Shown one piece after another: positions 44,401 to 54,713 of a DNA stretch of 64,000 nt. The DNA is taken from the NCBI GenBank assembly GCA_002205965.3, contig NADL03000682.1:682001-746000 (forward strand), written 5' to 3'. The notes below the pieces were generated by a model, which was not told the DNA's origin, did no database searches, and saw only the letters and a list, made by a program, of their open reading frames with translations. The stretch comes from Kappaphycus alvarezii (lineage: Eukaryota > Rhodophyta > Florideophyceae > Gigartinales > Solieriaceae). Numbering within the stretch: the stretch's first letter is position 1; the number at the start of each line of letters is the position of its first letter. The position numbers and the translations under genes are program-made.

Positions 44401-45777
44401 AAAGCTTATATCAAATTTTGACATTCAAAAAAGGTACTCTATAGCCGATTAAAAAGGTTACAGCTCGAGTCTCCGAGGTTTCTTGATTTATACAATTCAG
44501 TAGTCGACGTAGTCTCTATTTTCGTTATGGCCAATAGCTATATTCTTCTATTTTCTTCATGGAAGATACTTGCAACTAAATATTCGTTTATAATTCTTGA
44601 TTCTCTGCTGCATATTAACTAAAATTTGAACGACTACCTATTTCTTCTACAGGGATAGCTGCAGAGCAATATTTAGAGTATTTTATTATTCATTCTTCTT
44701 CCTCGAAAACATTTTCGGAACTTGTTGTTTGTTTTTTTGGACCATTTTCACTTTTCTGTAACAAGTAGAGAAATAAGCATTTTTTATGTGATTCAATTTA
44801 TTTCTCAAAATAATAATAAGAACTATTGCAGTGAAATAAAAGATGATGTCCGAAATTAATCTTGCCAGGAGTTCCAATGGTTTAGTATCTCCTACGGGAT
44901 GAATTGAAAGAAGAATTAGCAGAAAGCTTCTAAAAGTCAACTGCTGATTGCCAGTCAAGAGGAAATTTCAAGTCCGTTGAGAATCTAATTGTTTCCGGAA
45001 GATTTTTTCTTGAATGTTCTGGGAAAGAAGATTGAAAAAATTTTTAAAACGGGAACTGGAAACCTTAGAAAAGTTTTGTATTTTCTCATCTCATTGAGCT
45101 TTTAAAATTTGTCGTAGATTCCCGAGAAGCTGTAAATGTCCTTATATATATTGGACTACTGACATGCTTCCGCCATAAATTTTTAGTTGTTACGAGATCG
45201 TAATATATCGATTGGGTAGGATACTTTCCCAACATATTCATTCTTTCTCTCGAAAATGGCACTATTCGATTGTCAAACACATAAGCATTGGAGGACGTCA
45301 CTCATTATTTCTGATGTCATGGAATGCGACTTGACCTACTGATCCAGGAGAGCCTTACGCTGTTCCAAGCCCAGATATGTAATGGGGCCGCCGCCCTGAA
45401 GAGTCTTTGATAAATCTGCGGTAATGTAAAGCCAGACTGGACAATTTTCGAACCTCCTTCCATGTAGCTAAAGTCGGTGAAAGCTTGAATATTTATTTTT
45501 CAGACCAACTTAATTATTAAAGAAAAGTTCCAGTTACGCTTAGTCATTGAGGAAGATCTCTCAATCTTATCTCTTCTTGAATTTCTTGTAGTCACTTACT
45601 ACCCCATCCTTATCCATCTCTTCGTCTTCCAATGAATTTACCACAGTGGCATATTTGTCGCTTGAAATGCTTCCGTTTTTGTATAGTGGGTGCTATGAAT
45701 GTCAAACTCAGAGATTTTCTTCTACCAGACGCCTTGACAAATCCGATAAATCTCCGCTCCAGGTGTATTGAGACACT
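35498..45777. other. AT-rich desert, no gene or element recognised
   Basis: About 10 kb of AT-rich sequence in which no frame exceeds roughly 100 codons. The frames present (for example 36095-36283, 38017-38274, 39914-40207, 44686-44958) show no family resemblance and no supporting signals. No terminal repeats, microsatellite arrays, tRNA or rRNA were recognised. Decayed elements beyond recognition by eye are possible. Confidence 0.5.
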
Positions 45778-45789
45778 TCAGTGGGTTGT

Positions 45790-45980
45790 AAACAGGATTC
45801 TGAAATGATAAAGGCCACCTGGATTTATATATGTTATTTGGAGAATTTCGGTTGTACCTGCGGCTCCCATAGCTCTGATATCCGGGCTTGTCCAGTGTTG
45901 ATCATACAGAAGAGGTTCGATGAAAGGGGGTCGGGATGCTTGTAAGAAATAATTACTCAGCAAGGCGTCCTGGCTGTTGG
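45790..45980 (-). pseudogene. LINE-A endonuclease relic
   Basis: The minus strand encodes SRPPFIEPLLYDQHWTSPDI followed by RAMGAAGTTE, matching the LINE-A segment ARRPFIEPRLHYQNRTRPDI of copy 3. It is a short remnant of the region around the RLE PD motif, with no ends recognisable. Confidence 0.7.
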
Positions 45981-46285
45981 GAGGAGAATCAATGTCAAAC
46001 CAGCAAGAGAATGGAAAAAAAAAGATGACCAGAAAAGATGCCTGAGTTCCTTGGTCCAAGCCCCAATCCGTCGTCCCTCGCCTTGAATCGGCACGCAGCA
46101 GGTTACTTTTAATTTGAATACCTTGCTGCTTGTACCCTGCGGCGCGCTCCCCACAGCGGAATAGTCGACGGATATGTCGTGCACTGCATAAGAGTCGTCA
46201 GGTATGTTGTGTATTGTACACCAGCCGTCGGGCCTTCAGTGGTGGTGGTAGATCTTTATTTGTCGTACAATGTCACACAGAGGCG

Positions 46286-46713
46286 TGCGGAGGGTATTCA
46301 TAAATTAACTACGGATGCGGGCGGCGGGTAGAAACTTGTCGCGCCTGCATTATTTGGAGACTAAATGCAAAACGGGTAACGAAGTCGCGGAGCTCCTGTT
46401 GAGGAGAGGAACCGCGACGGGAAGCACCAAAGGAAGCAAGGCGGCGGAAAAAAGCCTTACCGTCGTCGCCCAAGGCGCCGTAGATATCAATCCGGACGGG
46501 GGAGAGGAGGATATCGTTTCGGTTGCAGTAAGTGCCGTAATGACGATGTTTCTCGCGCTCTGCGAGTGTCGCGGCGGCGCCGGCAGTAACCGTACTTGCC
46601 TTCAGTACTGAACAACGAATAACGGACTCATATTTCATGTGGAACTCGGGGCACTGCCCGGCAAAATCAATACGCCGCGCAGCTCCACTGTACGTGCTGT
46701 GCAGAGTATTCAA
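46286..46713 (-). pseudogene. LINE-D C-terminal relic, longer copy
   Basis: Minus-strand frame with TAGAAATLAEREKHRHYGTY, then SPVRIDIYGALGDDGKAFFR and RLASFGASRRGSSPQQELRD. The order (alanine-rich stretch, short tyrosine-rich segment, D.YGALG, helical end) is the usual C terminus after the nuclease of RLE-type LINEs. It is related to 5553-5790. It ends near the target duplication of the next insertion. Confidence 0.55.
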
Positions 46714-46724
46714 CCTGTCAAGTG

Positions 46725-46818
46725 GGGGGGGGAGGTTTGGGTTATTTTAATGCATGGAAGATGTGGTCGGTTATATCCTCGAGGCTAATACGTTATGCGG
46801 GATAAGTCGTCGCTGATG
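46725..46818 (-). mobile_element. 94-bp LINE-A' tail insertion
   Basis: Flanked by the 10-bp duplication CTGTCAAGTG (46715-46724 and 46819-46828). The minus strand ends ATGCATTAAAATAACCCAAA and then a run of C, as in the LINE-A' copy. A 5'-truncated insertion of the tail only. Confidence 0.9.
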
Positions 46819-46828
46819 CTGTCAAGTG

Positions 46829-48329
46829 TGCCGTACTGTTTCTGCAGGGGAGCGGAAATTTCTTTCGCGAGGGTAACCCTGGTCGCTCACCTTAGCCGAC
46901 AATAGGGTACCGATACTACTCTGTAAGTGCAATGGCTCGGAGGTTTCTTTAGCCAGACCCCGATGAGTCGCTCACCTGAGTCGACTCTTGCAACCACAGT
47001 GTTCCAACTCAGATGTGACCATACACGCTTATTTGATACTGACTGTCGCTGCTGTCGGTAAGAAAGGAAGATGAAAGTTTCGAGCTTAAGTATTAATGTC
47101 CTCCGGTAATTAATGCCCTCTGGAACCCGATAGTCACTGCAGCCTGTCGTGAGTGAGTAGAAGCATTTACATACGGAAACCTTTTTTTAATGAAACAAGT
47201 AGGGGTTCCGAGCTAGAGGTCGAGCCAAAATGATCATTTTTATGTACTTCCAAATGTATTACGACACGGACGACAAATATATGACACATTTCAGTGTCTA
47301 GCGATTCAAACTTAGAAAAGGAGGTTTGCATTTTGGATCAGTCATCACTCATGCATCGAAACGTAGGAAAAGGGGTGTCCTAATGGTTAAGAGGTAGGTT
47401 CGATGTCATTCCTAGGTATATGTAGCAGTTGTAGATCCTTCCGCACGGTGTGAGTGCAAGTTCATAGATCTCCAAGCCTTCACACCACTCGCAGTAGAGC
47501 AACTTTATTTTCTCCAAAGTAGCATTTGTAAAGCGGAGAGCATAAAGGAAAAGGATCAACTCAGTAGAAGGCTGGCTCGAGTGCAGCTAGAAGGCAGGTT
47601 GTGTTGGACATGACATCGGCCGCGAAGAGGATTTAACGGGGGTTTACTTGATTGAGTTAGTACGAGTTAGTCTATGGGAAAAGAACTTACCCACCACTAC
47701 TACACCAGCAGCAAGGTGAAGTATAGACCTTGTACAGACAAATCAATGGCTGTGTTTTTAAATAGCACATACTTGAATGGGTTTGCATGCTTAATTTTCC
47801 TGCCAGGAGTAATCACTATGGGTTGATTCACTACGAATGGTGAAAAGGTTACGAGTCCTGTGAATTTTCTTTCAAACCATTAGGCAGGATCTACCCGCCT
47901 CGACATGCTTTTGCATGACAGTCCCACGGATATTTACGTACGTTTAAATAGCGCTCCTAGCCAAGCTCCTTGCAATTTCGGCTATCATGGCGTTGGCGAC
48001 GATGTACTAACTCCAAAAGGTTGCCGAAGCCACAGCTACGAGCCTTTTCCTGATAGAAGATAAAACGAACGCGTAGAACCTTCAATGCTCGCAGTTGATG
48101 TTACAAACGAGGACGCCAACAGGTTGATGGAAGTTGATTTTCCGTTCCAAATTTGTAAAAGAGTCCAGGTGAACCTTTGAGGAATCTACAAGACCTTCTT
48201 GACCTCCTCAAATATTTTAGCAAAACACAAATATTATTAATTTTATATCTGCAAATATTTATTGATTTTATTTATTTAGACGATTCTCGGGGCGATTGCG
48301 CTGAAACATCCAGGGCGCACTAAGCTTTA
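46829..48329. other. intergenic with a LINE-A scrap
   Basis: No gene supported. Around 47585-47640 the minus strand reads like the LINE-A end (VMSNTTCLLA), a very short relic. At about 47370-47415 a tRNA-like start with A-box and B-box words lacks room for an anticodon arm. Confidence 0.45.
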
Positions 48330-48394
48330 TCGGTACAAATTTACTGGATACCAACCCACATATCTACCACAGTAAATTAACCCCCCATTTACAC
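48330..48394 (+). mobile_element. 65-bp LINE tail insertion
   Basis: Matches the 3' end of LINE-A copy 3 (GGTACAAATTTACTGGATAC to ACAGTAAATTAACCCCCC). The 7-bp duplication AGCTTTA lies at 48323-48329 and 48395-48401. It has the same tail unit as the one inside the MITE, in the opposite orientation. Confidence 0.85.
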
Positions 48395-48915
48395 AGCTTT
48401 AACGTACATGGATTCTGCTCTACAGCATGTACCAGTCGGCGGCAGCATGCCAGAAACAAAAGTCGTTGTGGAGACCTGTAAATTCCTTGCGAACTCTTGA
48501 ACGTATTATTCCTATATTTTTACAGCCGGGCGACTAATTTTGCTTCCAGCTAGGACGGGTCGCGTCATTTGTTTTCCACGCTGGCATCCGTTGTGGTTCA
48601 TAAAAGTGCTGATTTTGATTCGTAATCCAGCTGAACAAGTTAGTTGCCTTCCAGTACACAACCGCATATCATCCTTACTACTACGGCGCTTCCGAGACAT
48701 CTTTGTCATTCTTTTCCGTCGCGCTACGTATTTTCATTCTTCAGTTGTCGAGCGATCAACATTTCTAGCCTTCGCAGAGTGGTACAGGGTAATCTTTAAA
48801 ACGAGCATTTTGCAAATAGCCATTTCACATATCCGTGAAGCATTGTTGGGGATCCCTCTTCTATCCTACTAGGCTATCGGGGTTTGCATCAGCTCGAAGT
48901 GCTCTAACGGAAGGC

Positions 48916-50271
48916 ATGAATTACTGTATCAATGAGAATGGAAAAATAACGCAAGAAGCGGATGATGATGTTAATCGACAAATTAATGCTTCAAATAATT
49001 CGCTGGGTATGGAACTAAAACATCACAGCACGGGATCGGCACAAACTAGCTCAATGCGCGGAATTTGCGAGCGAAATGGAGCGAGATCCTCCAGACCGCT
49101 CAGGAAAGCAAAATCAGGGACATTGCAGGACAAACCAAGTTACATTGCACCTACCGCAACTCACTGGAAGACAGATGACATCGGTACTGTCCAAAACTCA
49201 ATGGGGAGTACCCCAAATTACAACCGAACAGGTCGGGAGATCTGTGCCAACACTAGTCATTCAAATGGGATTCGTGACGGCGAGGTGGACCTTCTTTTTC
49301 CTGCTACAAGTTGTTCGTCAGTAAGAGATCCTAGCGAAAGCCTATCTCAGGAATGTTTTGGTCGAAACAGTTTTCTGCAAGATGGTAACGATTTTCAGGA
49401 TGCCATTCGCCGCATAATCATTAATGATCATCTTAGATCAGCCCATCCTGTGACCACTTCGCAGAGAACATCTGCAGGTCATCCTCAGCGTCCTAAGGAA
49501 GAAATTGATACGTCTCATGAACTATCCGTTGCTGAACATTTGCGTGGCCTTCACCAAAGCATTTTTTCCGATTCCAGCAGGACTGATGAATTCGCAGTTA
49601 ATCAAGGCAACCCCGCGGATATTGCTGCTAAGGGTTTGAAGCATGCAGCACCGAATCCAAAGGTTCATTTATCTGCGCAAAGACTGAATTGTCTAGGAAC
49701 GCGGGACAGCATTCATGAAACAGGAGCAATACGAAATGACAGCAATGGACTATTTCAGAGAAATGCCAATAGCAGCGGAGGACATACCGCTCCATTTGTT
49801 CAAGCGAGTCCATACAGGCAGGTTCCAGTGCACAACTTGCTCCCTGAGCTATTACTGGGATCTAGAAACAGGCCGGTTTCGAATCGAACCGAAGTAATCG
49901 ACTTGTGTGGGGATGATGATGTTATCCAGGAGGGGCTTGAAGGGAAACCATTCACAAATTTCCATGTGCTGGATGTGCTATTTGATCCTGGATACAACGG
50001 AGTGAGGCCTCCTCAATTGTTCTCGTTGGGGAAGAATCAACGGGATAAAAGACAGATTAACTACTTGGCAGAAGGTCGGCAAATTACAGGGCCAAGTAGG
50101 GACTCAACAAGGAGCATTATGCAGCCCTCGAACGCAGGGCGTTCCGCAACCGGAGATCGCGGAGAATTATCGAAAAATGAGCCCGTTGAGTCACTGCTTG
50201 TGAGACTAGAAACAGAATTGCGCGAGGATGAGTTCGTCCGCAATCTCTTATTCAATCAGACCACGGAATAA
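48916..50271 (+). CDS. unrecognised polar protein with SUMO-interaction-like motif
   Basis: 451 codons from the first ATG in the frame. The frame is open for 27 more codons upstream, but without an ATG, so an upstream exon cannot be excluded. The protein is polar and low in hydrophobic runs, rich in Ser, Asn, Thr, Arg and Asp, and mostly predicted disordered by eye. Residues 326-335 read EVIDLCGDDD, which fits a SUMO-interaction motif (hydrophobic V-I-x-L followed by acidic residues). The C terminus (VESLLVRLETELREDEFVRN) looks like an amphipathic helix. It is not similar to any transposon protein in the window, and no catalytic motif is seen. A nuclear regulatory or scaffold role is inference only. 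No clear TATA or AATAAA was found. Confidence 0.5.
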   Translation: MNYCINENGKITQEADDDVNRQINASNNSLGMELKHHSTGSAQTSSMRGICERNGARSSRPLRKAKSGTLQDKPSYIAPTATHWKTDDIGTVQNSMGSTPNYNRTGREICANTSHSNGIRDGEVDLLFPATSCSSVRDPSESLSQECFGRNSFLQDGNDFQDAIRRIIINDHLRSAHPVTTSQRTSAGHPQRPKEEIDTSHELSVAEHLRGLHQSIFSDSSRTDEFAVNQGNPADIAAKGLKHAAPNPKVHLSAQRLNCLGTRDSIHETGAIRNDSNGLFQRNANSSGGHTAPFVQASPYRQVPVHNLLPELLLGSRNRPVSNRTEVIDLCGDDDVIQEGLEGKPFTNFHVLDVLFDPGYNGVRPPQLFSLGKNQRDKRQINYLAEGRQITGPSRDSTRSIMQPSNAGRSATGDRGELSKNEPVESLLVRLETELREDEFVRNLLFNQTTE

Positions 50272-50274
50272 CTG

Positions 50275-50799
50275 CAGCCGTTTACTTGAAGAAGTTGATA
50301 TTGGAATATATTTTCATCACTGACGATAACCTGGCGAGCATAAGGTAGGATCTGCAGTCAGTTTTTTCCGTATCATTTGTTTGCGTTCTTGAGGGTAGTG
50401 CTAAGGTAATTATACAAACCCGCGACGGTTTGTTCCTTTTTTTGCTACCGTAGCTTCAGTATGTCACAAATTCATTTGAAACTAATGAGTAAGGGCAGGA
50501 AGTGCTCAATAAGCAAGACGTAGTTCATTGTTCATTAGAAGGCAACGAAAAAAATTACCTAAAAACTAGTAAACACAAAATGAAAGCAAGTAAAAGGTGG
50601 CCCATGCGGCCCGCATCTCCAGAAAGTCCATAGAAGAGCTAATGTGCTCTTGACTGTCATGCTATTACAACTCAGCGACCTACAATTAATTTGTTGGGTC
50701 AGCGATATTGAAAGCAGCAAGGGCTCCACATGCAATGTACGCATACGGTTCATAACCTTTCCAATGGGTTCCAAATTTGGAAATGATCGCATAATATGG
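50275..50799. other. intergenic
   Basis: Between the unrecognised gene and the gypsy 3' LTR. No supportable feature. Confidence 0.4.
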
Positions 50800-51087
50800 T
50801 GTTGATCAGAACGGCGGTTGTGGGCACGCTGTCGTCCGAGCGCAGGCGAGGGAGCAGACACAAGTACCTTGGAAGTTCCTCCAAGGATGCCTCCGACTCC
50901 TTGGCGTATGCTACAGGAGTCAGTTATTTATTCTGCCTCGTTCGGGCGGTTTCCCCAAAAGGTTCTTTCTTTTTTGGGATGCGCCACCCAACTACTTTAG
51001 GTATGCTGCGCGTTTAGTAGGCTACAATCTACCAAGAAAGGACTGAGGTCCCTGATCGAGGTCTACGCATATGCACCTGCGTAGGCT
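50800..51087 (-). repeat. 3' LTR of gypsy element
   Basis: 288 bp, clearly similar to 60807-61093 (starts TGTTGATCAGAAC on the plus strand, ends GTAGGC). The outer limit at 51087 is approximate. Confidence 0.85.
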
Positions 51088-54000
51088 GTCCTTAACCGTA
51101 GGCTGCCATCAACAGTCCCCCGTAGCCAATGTACCTATTTGGTTTTTTTCTTGTCGATGGCGGAGATTACGTTTTTCTGTCGGCGCGACCCGCATCTCTC
51201 TGTTTCTTTCAGGTACTTCTGTAACAGGTCGGGAACGTCTTTTCAGAGAGAAGTGATCTCTACCCAATCACTTTCGTCTTCCTCAAATTCAGTCCACTTC
51301 ACGAGTAGTTCAATCTTGTTCTTTTTTCTTCGAATATCTTCGAAATCCTCGATAACCACGACCTCGTTCTGTTGATACGCTATGTGAGCCTGTAGCTCAT
51401 TCATTACTTCGTAATCACTATTACGGAAAAGCTTCAGCCTTCTTCCTTGTACTAGTTCCTTCTTCTCCGTCAGCTGGCACTTGACTTCGAAGATGTACTG
51501 ATCTCGGCATTCCGTTACACGGAATGGTCCCTTTCATCTGGGACTGGTCTTTGCGCGGATTTTCTTCTGCAAGACGGCTTTGAGCACGTAGTTACCGTTC
51601 CCAAAATCAGTTGGCCTGATTTCGGTGCGTCGGTTGTGCGCATTGATGGCACTTTGGCGCTTCCTACCTCCCTTCTCGGCGCACGTACGGTGGATGTCTT
51701 GCATCGCCTTCTGTAATTTCTCAGTTTCCAGGAGACCCTTTGAGTGGCACTTGTCGATGTCGTGCACGGCAACTTGGTCATCCTTTCTTCTAAGGATTGC
51801 GGCAAGAGGAGAGTCCTGCGGTAGTCCCGTGAACGCCGTGAGCGGGTATTTCCCATAGAGTTTCTTTGTTGGCGCGTTGTTTAGGGCTGACTGGATGGGT
51901 GGTAGAACTGAAGGACACACGGACTGAGGTTATTGAAACTAGGAGAGTAATGCTCGGCATATTCTTAGTAGTTCCCGGCAGGCTACTTCGACTGACCCGT
52001 TCCTCCAAGGGCAGTATGGTAGTGTGAAATGATGGTCTGCTTTGAGCTTTTCAGCTAGACTTTTCACGAGCTTGTTCTTGAAATGACTGCCTTGGTCCGA
52101 TATCCATGCCCTCGCGACTCCGAATGCCGCGAATCAGTCTACTAGTGCTGCTGCCGTGGTTTCGGAGTCGGCTTTTTCCGCGTCCTTGAGTCAAACGTAA
52201 CCTGAAAGGTCGTCCTTGATGGTCAGCGTGTACAACTTTCCATTTTCTCCTTGCTCATGTAGCAATAGTCGAAAAGCAGGAATTCGTTTGGCTTGCTCGC
52301 ATGCATTGTGCTGCCAAGTGGCCTCGGAACTACTTTGCCAGACTCGGTGGTGATACAATGCAAACACGAACCTGTAAACTCGGCGGTTTGGCTTCGAAGA
52401 TTTTTCACCAAAAATGGGCTGCGACTGTGTAGAAAGTTGGGTCTGTTGCTCGGTGTCCTCTTCTTCCTGCATCGGCCGCGATTAGAATCCAGAGCTGCAG
52501 TTTGGAATCTCTGTCTGGGATCCACACCTGTCTCGTCGGCATTCTTAAAACATTGCCTGTCTTTTCGAAACGTTTGGGGGGCTGCGTATCGATGCTGCGC
52601 TGTGATTTGGCGATGTACTCCATCGATGGCCAGTCGTAGTCCTCATTCGTTCCAGGGTTGATAGATGCCGACATCAGTGCTCGTATGCGTCCAGCTGTTT
52701 TCGGGTTTACGGTTCTTTTCGTCTGAACGGCCCATCTGGTAAGCATATCCGCCCAGACGTTTCGTTCTCCGGGGACGTGCTCGATAAAGAAACGAAATTC
52801 ATTCAGCTTTAGGGCCCAACAGGTGAGCTTGTTGGCTAAGTGCCGAGCGACGCCCGGGTCATGCCCTTTGGGGTCGTACATGTACAAGAGATTCGTGTGA
52901 TCGGTGTATATGGAAACGTTCCTTCCGACGATGAGGTAGTTCTGTCGGCACATAGCCTCCACGATCGCGAATCCTTCCTTCTCTGGTACACTTCATCTCT
53001 ACAAGGATCCACTGAAAACGCCTGATAGAACACACAGAGGTTCATGTGTTTGTTGTTCGGATATTTTGTGTTCTTCATTCTTCGGAGATTGGGCCAGAAT
53101 TCTGGCCCAGTGTGTTTCCGAGGCATCGGTAAATAAACAGATTCTGTAATCCTTTTTGGGAAGTGAGAGCTTCGTTGCGGCGGCTACTTGCCTCTTGACC
53201 AGATCGAATGTGTGAGAGTGCTCGGCTTTCCAGTCGGGCTGCACTTTTCTGAGTGCCTTCTTGGTTCGTTTCCTGGCCTTCCTACATGCTTCTTCGAGGA
53301 GCTGGTGTAGCGGCTCTAACAGACGTGCGTAGTCTGGAGTAGATGTCCTCATCCATTTTGCTGCGCACAGCAGTTGTTGCAGCTCTTCTCCCCTTTCCGG
53401 CGCTTTCATCGCCAACAGGACCTCGAAGTTCCTCGGGTTGAATTGGAAACCGTCGGATGAGATGAGTCTGCGGCAGAACTTCGACTTCTTCCTAAATAAA
53501 CAGGACATCTTTGGATTCACATGGAATCCCACTTCTGTGCAGACTTCGAGGAATGCGGCAATGTCTGATAAAAGCGGGTCTTCGTTCTCAGCGTGGAGGA
53601 GGAAATCGTGCAGCCATTGCACATGCGCTGCACTCTGCCCTCGAAGTTTTCTTGTGTGACAGCTTGGAAGTGGTCTCCAGAGTCCATATCTCCCTGAAGT
53701 GTTTTGAATGGAGAGCAGATCCTCAGCGGCGTCTGAATAGACATGACTTCCTACTATAACTTGTCCAGCGGTATTTGACAACACCTTTGCGTGAAGTCTA
53801 TGTTTGCGAAACCAGTACTTCCTTCGCAGTCCTGCAACAGGGGTTCCAGATATGGCATCGCTGACTGCAGTGGTAGAGTTCGTATGTTTGTTCCACGCAG
53901 GTCTACAGTAAAACGAAGTTTGTCCGTGCCGGGTTTCGAAACTGCCAATGCGGGACATGCCCATCTTGCTTGGTCGTTCTTGTACACTGCACAGATTTTT

Positions 54001-54455
54001 TCCAGCTGTTGAATGGTGTGCTTGATGAATCCCCTTTTGTGTGGAAGAGTATCGGCGATGCGGCGTACGGTGCGGCTTGGCGTTTGGAGCGAGCTGGATG
54101 GAAAGGGGGCGCACTTTTGCCTGTGGTTGAGTTTTCAACTTGATATCGAAAGCGTTGCTATTCGCTTTCAAAAGGGCTCGTAGCTTCTTCAGTCCGGCAG
54201 TGGACATTCCGTTGACCTTGGCCTCGTCTACTGCGCACCTGATTGCTTCGTTGATTTCATCGACGATATCGGTCCCGAATCCAGCATGGAGGCATTCCGG
54301 GAGCTCGATAGGGTCCTCCTCTACGTCTGTGTAGCTCAGGCCTCGTTAGTTTGCGGACGCCAATCTACAGTTCCGCTCTCATAATTCCTCTTCTGACTTT
54401 CCGTCGATAGTCGTGGCTACACAGTGGAGGTGTTCGTTGAAATCGGAACCCATTG

Positions 54456-54691
54456 CAATAAATGTAATAGGAATCTTAAACACAGAACGAGGATATAATT
54501 TAAGCTATTATAGATCTGTTGGAGCGCGAGGAACTGTCAAACTTCATCGGAGGTTGTCTAACAAGCAACAGTATAAATACAAAAGCATACAACAATACAA
54601 ATACAAACTCAAACGTTTGCAAATACAAGAGAAAATACAAGTACAACATTAAACGGGTGCCAACAAATACAAATACAAATTCGAACATTCA
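54456..54691 (-). repeat. 3' LTR of copia element 2
   Basis: 236 bp, similar to 59168-59437. On the minus strand it starts TGAATGTTCG. A purine-rich tract (minus strand of 54692-54713) lies directly upstream. Confidence 0.88.
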
Positions 54692-54713
54692 AATTCTCTC
54701 TCTATTCTTTTAG
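54692..54713 (-). other. polypurine tract of copia element 2
   Basis: The minus strand reads as a near-continuous purine tract (AAAAGAATAGAGAGAGAA) that abuts the 3' LTR. It overlaps the end of the polyprotein coding region. Confidence 0.6.

Noticed and set aside
47370-47415. tRNA-like start with A-box and B-box words
   Set aside because: Only a few bases separate the boxes, so no anticodon arm fits and no cloverleaf forms.
48540-48872. 110-codon frame overlapping the start of the unrecognised gene
   Set aside because: No similarity and no splice evidence; more likely 5' flank of the gene at 48916.
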